Shown here piece by piece: positions 37,330-46,960 of a DNA stretch of 64,000 nucleotides (its first letter is position 1; each line of letters opens with the position of its first letter). The stretch spans positions 763,821,413 through 763,885,412 of the forward strand of contig NC_081414.1 in assembly GCF_030272615.1 (NCBI RefSeq), in the 5' to 3' direction. Made by a program: the position numbers and the translations under genes. The DNA is from Cryptomeria japonica (taxonomy: Eukaryota > Streptophyta > Pinopsida > Cupressales > Cupressaceae). The notes beneath the pieces are model-generated. The model had not been told where the DNA came from. It ran no database searches and saw only the letters and a program-made list of their open reading frames with translations.

Positions 37330-38305
37330 CTACCCCTAAGGCATCTTCCTCAGTTACCATATGAGCTTCATGTCGGTGCAGGAGCAACCTCCTTTGTCGA
37401 TTGAGTAACCAGAGCATTCCCATCTACTGATTGATCATCTGACTTCTTGACCCATTTCTTGATATGATCTTGTCGAATTTCATTGACCTTCTCTTTCCCT
37501 TTATCATTTGATCCATCATTGCTAACCAGTGGATTTTTTCTTCTACAGAACTTAGCTATATGTCCAATCTTGTTGGATGCATAACATGTAACATTGTTCT
37601 TTTGAATTTCTTTTCTATAACCGGTATAATTTCTTGACCTGCACTAATTAGCCATATGTCCAAATTTTCCACATGCATAACATTTAACATTCATTTTGCA
37701 ATCTTTTGTCTTATGACCATACTTATTGCATTTATAACATTGACCAGGAGTAGAGTTATAGTTCTGATTTTCTCTATTTCTATATTGCCTAGCCATGTGA
37801 CCAAATTTATTACAAACAAAGCATCTACCATTAAATTTGTAAGCATTAAGCTACCTTACCGATGTCTTCTAGTTTTGATCTTCATTTGCAGTACCAAAGC
37901 ATTGACCTTGTTCAAATCCAAGTCCATTAGAATCTCCATTATGTCTTTGACTTTTCAATAATTCATCAAGTTGTGTTGAACTAGCCTTGAATTTGTCCTT
38001 GTAACTCACTTGCAATAGTCAGATCATCTCTCAGAGTTATCATTTGTCTCTCAAGTTCTTGTTCATTTCTTTGGGATTGCACTAAATTTGTTCTCAACAT
38101 ATCATTTTCATGAGCCAACTGGATGCATTCTTCAGATCTATCTCTCAGAGATCTGCCAAGGTTTTCTTCATTCATCTTCTGGTCTTCAATCTCCTTTGAC
38201 ATACTCATAGTTAGGGCTTGCATTTCATTCCTCATGACCATGCTCTCTTAACTCAACTTCTGACATCTTTCATTAAAGGCATCTTTCTCTTCATTATCCA
38301 GATTT
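37330..38305 (-). pseudogene. Element A ORF1, Gag-like with coiled coil and four zinc knuckles
   Basis: The frame starts within about 20 bases of the PBS and runs on the minus strand. A coiled coil (38241-37981, HENDMLRTNLVQSQRNEQ) is followed by four CCHC-type units: CFVCNKFGHMARQY, CYKCNKYGHKTKDC, CYACGKFGHMAN-stop-C and CYASNKIGHIAKFC. Only the second is wholly intact; the others have lost one Cys or gained a stop. The link NGLGF before the knuckles is shared with element B. Gag-like nucleic-acid binding is inferred from the knuckles; no capsid-type domain is recognised. Confidence 0.75.
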
Positions 38306-38312
38306 TGCACAA

Positions 38313-38325
38313 GGCTCTGATGCCA
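38313..38325 (-). other. Element A primer binding site
   Basis: The minus strand reads TGGCATCAGAGCC two bases after the LTR end, the initiator tRNA-Met type primer site with one change. Confidence 0.85.
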
Positions 38326-38327
38326 AT

Positions 38328-38864
38328 TATTGGAATCCAAGACCACTGAGAGGGGGGGTGAATCAGTGTTCTACCAAAATGTTCAATTTTAACCTTATTA
38401 TAACATGCAGTCACCAACAGGTAAACCGATACATATATAATTGAAAGAATTAAAGCAATCAATAAGCCAATCACACAAATGAATACCATAACATAGAGAA
38501 TTATACGTGGAAAACCTCAAAGAGGAGAAACCCAATGGGATTTGTGACCTACAATATCAATCCACTGGCCATATGAAAATATATTACATAATATGGGGGC
38601 CTGCACTTGCAGGAAGGCTTACAGCCTAGAGCACACTGCTCATCATTAAGGAGTCTCATTGACTACTGTCACTTTGAATAAAAAAACATAAAACTAAACT
38701 CATTTAATGCATCTACTATGCCTGATAGAGTTTTGGTTCAAGCTCTGACTGTTCTGATTTTTGAAACCCTAAACCCTTACCGAAATAACCTCTTACATAA
38801 ATTTCCTCATAATCTTTACATTACATTCATTAAAATCATATCCTTACATATCCTTTCATTCTAA
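38328..38864 (-). repeat. Element A 5' LTR, first part
   Basis: Matches 32640 to about 33180 of the left LTR. It stops where element B begins and resumes at 46578. The terminal TGTTGG has decayed to TATTGG. Confidence 0.9.
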
Positions 38865-40083
38865 TGATGGCATTTTGATGATTATGTTGTGATTGTCATT
38901 GATGGACACACACTTGCTATGAGATCACTTTGTGAATGTATGAATTATGCTCAACCGGTAATTGTTCCAAACTAGTATCATGTTGTAGTCTTTAGACTAT
39001 TGATGTTATGAAGAAAGTGTTTACCAATCTCACGTGGTATAAAGACCCAAGTGGCAGAGAGAGATCAAACGGTTTAAGGACCTCAAGCGGAGCGGAGCAA
39101 AGGAGCTAGAAGCAGCAGTTATCTTTTTTCTAGTCTTCAATTTTTGTCAATCGGTAATCTGGGAAACCGGTATTACTCTAAGTTACCAACTGGTAACTAG
39201 AAAAGTTGTATAAACTAGTAATACTCTATGCTGAGTTACCAACTGGTATGTTTTGTGATGAGTTACCATCCACCGATACTTTGATGGTGATTTTGTGTCG
39301 TGTTATCAAATGTGTTTAGATACAATGAACCTAGGAACTTGCAATGTAATCCTATTGGACCGACATCAAATTAGATTCCTTTTTAGGACATCATGTCTAG
39401 GGTTTTGTATGCGTATGTATGAGAGTAGCTATTAGGTTTTGGTGGTCTTTTTTTTTAAGCTCTTGTATGTGCGATCTTAACTGAGAAGATCAAGTCTATA
39501 GAGTGTGGATTTACTAAAGACTGAAGTAATACTGAAGAGCATTAGCTATATGCTACAATGGATCTAATCAAGCAGACTGTGCCATTTTCTAGATCATTTA
39601 CTTGTTGATTACTCACATCTTTGACAAGTCAAAAACCCTTAACCAAGTAGGCCCAGAAAAGCCTTTGCAAATCCTCTAACAAGGTGGTTCACATCTATGG
39701 ATCTGAAATCCTCTCACAAGGTAGTCTTTAATCGGACTTATCTCCTAACAGAGATTGAGATTCCTAACAAGATCTTTTCTAGTAAAGAACATTGTATGAC
39801 CTTAACCGGTCTGACCTTAACCGATCTGGTTACTATTCTGCAGATAGTTACTTGTGATTTTCATCTCACCATGGTTTTTCCCATTTGGGTTTCCACACTA
39901 AAATCTCTTGTGTTATGGTGATTGTGCTTCTATGGGTGAATGCCTTATTTTCTATTTGGTTTGCATGTGTGTTAACCGGTTTGTTTGTTAAACTGTTTTA
40001 CCGGTTTACTGCCAGACTGTTAAAAGTGTTTAAGTACAGTATTTTTTGGTATACTAATTCACCCTCCCTCTTAGTATTCATCA
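38865..40083 (+). repeat. Element B 5' LTR
   Basis: 1219 bp from TGATGGCATTTTGATG to TAGTATTCATCA. Closely similar to 45402-46577; a short duplicated stretch around 39800-39830 (GACCTTAACCG) explains part of the length difference. Hairpin ATACTAA (40051-40057) with TTAGTAT (40071-40077) lies at the end. Confidence 0.9.
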
Positions 40084-40085
40084 AT

Positions 40086-40098
40086 TGGTATTAGAGCC
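40086..40098 (+). other. Element B primer binding site
   Basis: TGGTATTAGAGCC lies two bases after the LTR end, matching the initiator tRNA-Met primer site TGGTATCAGAGC with one change. Confidence 0.85.
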
Positions 40099-40134
40099 AT
40101 CCTTTCTATAAGTCTAACCACTTGGAAAGAGATA

Positions 40135-41414
40135 TGGGGGAATACACTATGAGGGAACTTACTCATCGGCTCACTTAACTGAGAAAGCCTATGATGCACT
40201 TAAGGTCAAATATAAGGCCTCTCAGGCAAAAAGAAGAGAGCATGCTGAAAAAATGATGGAGCTAACTGAAAATAGTTCTTCTGATGAAACAGACATGGAA
40301 GCCCTAATTCAAGAATTTGAAAAACTGAATGAGTCCAATGCCAACCTAAGAAGGGAACTTGAAGGACTAACTATCAGAATGTGTCAAGAGCTTGAGAACC
40401 GGAGGAAAGCTGAAGATCTGGTAAAAGACAAGGATCATGAGATCTCCAAGCTGAAGCAAAAGATCAATGCACTTACCGCTCGTCTTCATGAAAGCAAAAT
40501 GGAAAAAGAAGAATTGCAAGGTGAACTAAACATGGCTATCTCTAAGAATGCAACCTTGAAGGAATCCAATGCTGCCATTTCCAAAGAACTCACTGAGTCA
40601 AAGGAAATACTTGCCAAATTCAATAAGAGCTCTATTAAGCTAGAGCAGAAGCTTGAATCAGCCAAACCAGTAAAGAATACCAATGGACTTGGTTTCTCTG
40701 AATATGAGGAAGGTGAGACCTCTGGAACAAAAAGTGGAGCATCAAAGAAACAACCGGCATCAAAGGATAAAGGTAAGCAAAAGTTCAAACCTATTTTCTT
40801 TAATTGTCTCAAGGAAGGACACATTGCTAATGTATGTAGAAGTAAGGCTTACAATAATTTTCCTTATTTTCTAAACGATGAGCCTAAACCCAATAGATTC
40901 AATGGAAATTGTTATGCATGCAACAAGTTTGGGCATAGAGAATTTGAATGCAGGTCTGTCATGCACAATACCGGAAGGTATCCTCAAAGGAGTCAAGGAG
41001 TTTTTCCTGAATCCTCTAAGAACCAGAACCCAAACTGATTTAATGACTATAAGTCATCAGTCAGGTAGCGGTGGCTATCAAGTGGCAATCGGTTGGAGAG
41101 AAATCTATGTGATTTGTCATGGTCATGGTCACACTACTGCAACATGCAGAAGGAAGAATGGAAACATAAATAATGGACCTTGGAGAGCACCTAGAATGGT
41201 TTGCTATCACTACAACAAATCGGTTCATGTAGCAAGATTTTGTAGAGCAAGAAAGAGTATATCGGATGATTTACCAGTCACTCTGAAAGGAAAGATTGAT
41301 GTTGAAATTTTTCAAGAAGATATGAATAAAAAATGGAAGAAGAAACTAGAAGAAGTGATTCAAGTAGAACCAATTTCTGCACCTAGTGTGGAAGTCATTG
41401 AACCGACAAACTAA
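40135..41414 (+). pseudogene. Element B ORF1, Gag-like with coiled coil and four zinc knuckles
   Basis: An ATG about 40 bases after the PBS starts the protein; after an early frame change the main frame runs 40253-41038 and then shifts into 40878-41414. Residues 10-145 of the main frame are a long coiled coil (KLKQKINALTARLHESKMEK). Then comes NTNGLGFSEYEEGE and four knuckle units: FFNCLKEGHIANVC, CYACNKFGHREFEC (intact), YVICHGHGHTTATC and CYHYNKSVHVARFC. In the two last, a Cys has become Tyr (TGT to TAT). Same plan as ORF1 of element A. Likely a Gag relative used in trans by an autonomous partner; that is inference. Confidence 0.75.
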
Positions 41415-41856
41415 GCATCAGAAAATCTTAGCGGGAGCAAATGGTGAAATATCATGAACCCATGGTTTACACTGGTAAAAGACCTCAACTGGTATGTGAT
41501 ACCTGTTAATTGGTAGAAGACCGGAAAGGGTAAAAGGCAAATTAGGGTTTACGCCCTAATAGTGGAGCATTTATTGTGGTAGGTGAAGAACTTGTTTAAA
41601 AGAATATTTCAAAGTCATTTTTCACTTATCGGTTCACGAGCAAACAAGTTTTCAAGCACAGAGCGAAGAACAACGACTTGGATTGTGATTCAAAGAATTT
41701 ATCAAAATCCTAAAGAAGAATCAGAAGCAAACATCTGTTGGTAAAGCATAGAACACAAAGTGGTATTATAGAAACCAAAGGAGTGTGTATCGAAGTTTAA
41801 ATTGCGAGCCCTAAATTTTGACTTTCAAAGGTATTTTTCAAAATTCTCTGTTTATC

Positions 41857-44800
41857 ATGGCTTCCGCATCTCATACTAGTTCTAGTGTACCTGTTGATAC
41901 TGTAGACTTCATTCAACGGAAGGCAAAATACAATGCCCTATCTCAAATACCTGTTGGTGTTATAGTGGAGGAAGGCATTTCCGATTACATTGATTGTAAG
42001 ATTGAAGATCTAGGATCTCTGATGATCCATTCTCAGTTGAGTTTGTTCTGTGGGAAGGACAAAAAGATTAAACCAAAATTCAGCATTCTGGAAAAGAAGA
42101 AACTTCACAATGTTGTCTATTTCCTTGAAGAATTTTCAAATGATCACATCCGCATTATTCTAAGCAGAGTACATGGTCATAAAATGTACATAGAGAAAAC
42201 ACATGATATTACACTAGAAGTAATTCATGCCATCATTGGTTTCTGCAACGTCGGTGAAGTGTCAGCCCTAAGGAAGATTAGCAAGATGGAAATGACCAAG
42301 CTCACTGGTTCTGTGAGTGATTCACGGGGAATGACTATCAATTCCATCAAGGAATATCTGGTCAAATATGCGTGTATGGTGATAGGATACCGAATATTCC
42401 ATACTAGTAGAATCAACTCTATCTCTGTTGCAGTAATAAATGCTGCCTACAGGATGATCAAGGAAGATGCATCATTTGATCTATGCACTATTATGCAAAG
42501 ACAACTTCTGTTGAACCTCAAGTCAATCAAACAGGACAATACCCTGAAATTTAAGTTTGGACAACTATTGGTTGGGTTGTTCTTCTACTTCCAAGGCTAT
42601 TTTCCAGGAGTAAGTGATATTCAGTGGTCTGCTAACCAACTGGTGAGAAAGCAAATCAAGGAAAGCCTACAAGCAGTAGGAACCAGTTATCCGGAAGTGC
42701 TGAACAAATATTTTGATGAGTTCATATGCAAAATGAACCAAAGAGTAATAATATTCAATGATATTGTCAAGAAGTATGAGGAGGACATCTACTTCACCAT
42801 CAAAGTTGATGAGTGCATAATGGAGACAATTGAGCCTAGACAGGAAGAAGTGGAACCGATGGGATATTAGGTAATGTATGACATGTTAGATGGGTATTCC
42901 TCTACCCTAATCACCTCACCCCTTGATCCAAAGGAAAAGAGAACTGGCACCTATTTGGAAAGGGTTACACCGGTTGAAGAACCCTCAGTAAAGAAGGTAA
43001 AGGTAGTGCCTTCAACATTGGCACTGGTTACCACAACAAGTCCCAAAGTGACCAAGCGGTCACCAACAAAGAAGAAACTGGAAGCGGCACCCACCAAAGT
43101 CTTTGAGAGGAAGTGGAAGACAAAAAGAAATATACCAAACTGAGAGGACACTGTCTCTAAAGAACAGCCCAAAAAGACTAGGCAAATGAGGAAAAAGACA
43201 AAGAGTGAACTGGCAACATCTACACCGGTAAATATTGATATTTCCTCTTACAAACCTTTAACACATTGTCAAAGAACAATTAAGAATATTAGAAGAAAAG
43301 TACTTGGTGATTTGAAAGATTGCTTTGATGATTTTAATGATGATGAAAAGAAGGAAGTCGAATAGGAAGTTATCAATTATTTATGTATTAATGACTGGTG
43401 GCCATCAAAAATTAGATCTGAGATGCCTGATTCTTTGTATAATTCTTTAGATAACGAGTGGTGCATTGCCATAGAAAATGAACAAGAAATAAGAGAGGAA
43501 GTATTTGCACAATACTTTATTGATGTGCCTAAAATAGAACTATATGAAGTGGTGGAGAGATATAAGGGCCTCTTCTTCATGAGAAGAAGAAGACTCCTGT
43601 TATTGGAAGGAAAAGTTCTGGAAGTGGTCAAAGATACCCACTCCCTTGCTCAATCAGCTTTAAGATTGCATGAAGTGGTTAAAGCAAATAGGAAAACTGA
43701 GCAAGAACCGGAAATCACTCAACCAGATGGAGTATATGACAATGAAGGAGAACCGGTCACTACTCAATTGGACCCGATTGATGTTGATGCCTTGAACAGT
43801 GATAATGTTACTCCAGATGCACCAACAGAAATAGAAGGTCAGGAAGAAAATAGAAACCAGGAAGACATGGAAAAGAAGAAAAAGGAAGAAGAGAAAAAAA
43901 AGCGGAAGAGGAGAGAAAAGAGGAAGAAAAGAAAAAGGAAGAGGAGAAGAGGAAACTAGAAGAGGAAAAGAAAAGAAAGGAAGAGGAGAAGAAGAAACAA
44001 GAGGAAGAAAAGAAGAAGAAGGAAGTGGAATAGGAAAAGGAGAAGAAAAAGGAAGAGGAGAAGAGAAAGGAAGAGGAGAAGAGAAAGAGCAAGAGAAGAA
44101 GAAGCAGGAAGAAGAGAAGAAGAAGAAGGATGAAGAAGGATGAAGAGGAAGAGAAGCGGAAAGAAGAGGAGAAAAAGAAGGCAGAAGAGGACAAGAAAAG
44201 AGCTAAAGAGAAAGAGCGAGTGACACAGAGCACTCAGATGGAGACCCCCAAGGCAACCGGTAGTCAAACCAAACCGGCTAACATTACCAGTCCCATTGAC
44301 CTCCAATCTGCAAATGAATCAGTGTTGTTATAGAGCATTAAGCTTGCTCAAGAAGGCTTAGAAGTAATAAGGAGGAAGAAAGAGCAAGATGTGATCCAAG
44401 CTACGGTGGACACTCTTACTAGTTTGATACCCATTACCAACCTCCCCAGTACCAATTCCTCTCTTGCACAATTAAAGCTCCTATGCACAGTTGTAGAAGA
44501 CAAGGTGCAAAGCCTAGAAGAGGTTGCAGAAGCAAATGCCAAGAAGGAGCATCAAAAGCCTCTGGACACTTCCTTAGTGAAAAAGTTAACAGAGCTCCGG
44601 TGTAATCTACAGAAGGCACAGAAGAACATTAGAGATGCAATGGATGAGGGAAAACTATTGCTAAGTAAGATATGTCAACCTCATTTATTCTATGATGATG
44701 TGCTTGCTCAGAAAGCCAAACTATAATTTGATATGCAGTCATTTATAAGCACCTTCAAGACGCCATATGATTCCTTCTCCACATATGGACAAACCGCTCT

Positions 44801-45104
44801 CTAGTTTCAACTCCAGTCTGCAAGATTAGAGGTAGAGATAAGCAACTAGACATGTCATTTGCAGGAACTTCAACTGGTCGTACTGCCAAGACTGCAAATT
44901 CTTCAGAAATGCTATCTAAATCCGGATGCCCTAACGGTCACTCAAGAGATGAGTACCTTGGATGCCATGGAAGAGCATGTCTATCAGATGCAAACAGAGA
45001 ATGAGGTTGCTACCTCATTGCTTGAATCATGGTCTTTATCCATGAAGACATTTATGCAAGATTTTAAATCAGTTTTTTACCAGTTTCACTCTTTATTGTC
45101 ATAA
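41857..45104 (+). pseudogene. Element B ORF2, long protein of unknown function, few lesions
   Basis: From ATG at 41857 (MASASHTSSS; an in-frame ATG at 41818 precedes it) one frame runs to 43959 with stops only at 42868, 43141 and about 43363. It then moves to the next frame through a Lys/Glu-rich tract (43860-44220) and continues to the TAA at 45102, with stops near 44030, 44331 and 44724 and two more before 44859. Roughly 1080 codons. Regions: folded-looking N-terminal half (to about residue 340, with VHGHKMYIEKTHDITLEVI), basic/Pro linker, KE-rich helix, and C-terminal coiled coil (VEDKVQSLEEVAEANAKKE). It aligns by eye with ORF2 of A. No known catalytic motif is recognised. Confidence 0.7.
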
Positions 45105-45389
45105 ACCTTTTAAATCAATTTTTAATGCTAATGGAACAAGGTTTTTTCAGCTGTACTTTGTCATTGTTGGCAAAGGGGGAGTAGTATTTTATATTTTTTA
45201 TTTTTTATTTAAAATTTTGATGCATTCTATGCATACTTTCATGTTTATCTTAGTAAGGAAGTAGTATACATTGTATTTTCTGCAAAAGGGATAGTGTATA
45301 TGCTTAGGGGGAGTAATTTTGCTTATGGCATAATTTTGTTGTAAAACACTTAGATGTCAAAATTTTTCCTAAGTGTTGCCATAAATGCC

Positions 45390-45400
45390 AAAAGGGGAGA
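45390..45400 (+). other. Element B polypurine tract
   Basis: AAAAGGGGAGA lies one base before the 3' LTR start TGTTGGCAT. Confidence 0.85.
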
Positions 45401-45401
45401 T

Positions 45402-46577
45402 TGTTGGCATTTTGATGATTATGTTGTGATTGTCATTGATGGAAACACACTTGCTATGAGATCACTTTGTGAATGTATGAATTATGCTCAATCGGTAATT
45501 ATTCCAAACCGATATCATGTTGTAATCTTTAGACTATTGATGTTATGAAGAAAGTGTTTACTGATCTCAAGCGGTATAAAGACCCAAGTGGCAAAGAGAG
45601 ATCAAACGGTTTAAGGACCTCAAGCAGAGTGGAACAAAGGAGCCAGAAGTGGTAGTTATATTTTTCCCAGTCTTCAATTTTTGTCAACTGGTAGTCTGTT
45701 AAACTAGTATTACTCTGAGTTACCAACCGGTAACCGAAAAAGTTGTATAAACCGGTAATACTCTATGATGAGTTACCATCCACTGACACTTTGACGGTGA
45801 TTTTGTGTTGTGTTATCAATTGTGTCTAGATACAATGAACCTAGGAACTTGCAATGTAATCCTATTAGACCGACATGAAATCAGATTCCTTTTTAGGACA
45901 TCATGTCTAGGGTTTTGTATGCGTATGTATGAGAGTAGCTGTTAGGTTTTGGTGGTCTTTTTTTTTAAGCTCTTGTATGTGTGATCTTAACTGAGAAGAT
46001 CAAGTCTATAGAGTGTGGATTTACTGAAGACTAAAGTAATGCTGAAGAGCATTAGCTATGTGCTACAATGGATCTAATCAAGCAGACTATGCCATTTGCT
46101 AGATCATTCACTTGTTGATTACTCACATCTTTGACAAGTCAGAAACCCTTAACCAAGTAGGCCCAGAAAAGGCTTTGCAAATCCTCTAACAAGGTGGTTC
46201 ATGTCTCTGGATCTGAAATCCTCTCACAAGGTAGTCTTTAATTAGACTTATCTCCTAACAGAGATTGAGATTCCTAACATGATCTTTTCTGGTAAAGAAC
46301 ATTGTATGACCTTAACCGGTCTAGTTACTATTCTGTAGATAATTACTTGTGAGTTTCATCTCACCGTGGTTTTTCCCATTTGGGTTTCCACATAAAAATC
46401 TCTTGTGTTATGGTGATTGTGCTTCTATGGGTGAATGCCTTATTTGCTATTTGGTTTGCATGTGTGTTAACCAATTTGTTTGTTAAACTGTTTTATCAGT
46501 TTACTACCAGACTGTTAAAGTGTTTAAGTACAGTATTTTTTGGTATACTAATTCACCCCTCCTCTTAGTATTCTTCA
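45402..46577 (+). repeat. Element B 3' LTR
   Basis: 1176 bp from TGTTGGCATTTTGATG to TAGTATTCTTCA, closely similar to the 5' LTR. Hairpin ATACTAA (46545-46551) with TTAGTAT (46565-46571) at the end. Confidence 0.9.
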
Positions 46578-46960
46578 CCTAACATATCACAAAATAATCT
46601 AATCAATTGACCTATATACCCTTACAATCCTTCATGACTCATGTCAACTCACATAGATAATTATAAAATAAATATACATGTCGGTTCATTACATATATAC
46701 ATAAATATCAAAATAAATTGCCAATTGTCAGATCTACCAAATAATGTCGGCCTCCAATACTGGTATCCTATTGTAAGTCATGTTAGTCTCCAATGCCAGT
46801 ACCCAAAGAATCCTTCCTACCAGTGAAGATACCTACCGGTGTTGGTGTCGGTGCCAGTGAAGTGTTGCCGATAAACAACCAAACCAAAGAGTGAAAGCCA
46901 AAACATGTTTCCATCAATGAAAACATATGAAACTAGTTGAATGAGTGTCAATTTCCAACA
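46578..46960 (-). repeat. Element A 5' LTR, second part
   Basis: Continues the A LTR match (left copy from about 33177 to 33544), ending TTTCCAACA at 46960. CCTAA at its start is the target duplication of element B. Confidence 0.9.

Larger units (their letters stand above)
38865..46577 (+). mobile_element. LTR element B: non-autonomous (Gag plus long ORF2, no pol), nested in A's LTR
   Basis: LTRs 38865-40083 and 45402-46577 enclose 5.3 kb. The empty site in the other A LTR, near 33170-33190, reads CATCCTAACATATC. Here TCTAA precedes B and CCTAA follows it, a 5-bp target duplication with one change. PBS and PPT are present. ORF1 and ORF2 are homologous to those of A, but the LTR sequence is different, so A and B are distinct families. 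No protease, RT or integrase motif is seen in any frame. Confidence 0.9.
32640..46960 (-). mobile_element. LTR element A: non-autonomous (Gag plus long ORF2, no pol), split by element B
   Basis: LTRs at 32640-33544 and, split by element B, 38328-38864 plus 46578-46960. PBS at 38313-38325 and PPT at 33545-33557 set minus orientation. Target duplication TGATT/TGATC flanks it. The internal 4.8 kb encodes a Gag-like ORF1 with four zinc knuckles and a long ORF2, and no protease, RT or integrase motif in any frame. This is the plan of TR-GAG type non-autonomous elements, here with an extra ORF. It inserted in the chromovirus just downstream of the chromodomain. Confidence 0.85.

Noticed and set aside
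43808-44306. Minus-strand open frames of Ser/Leu/Phe runs opposite the Lys/Glu tract
   Set aside because: They mirror the GAAGAGAAA composition of ORF2 on the plus strand and have no protein character.
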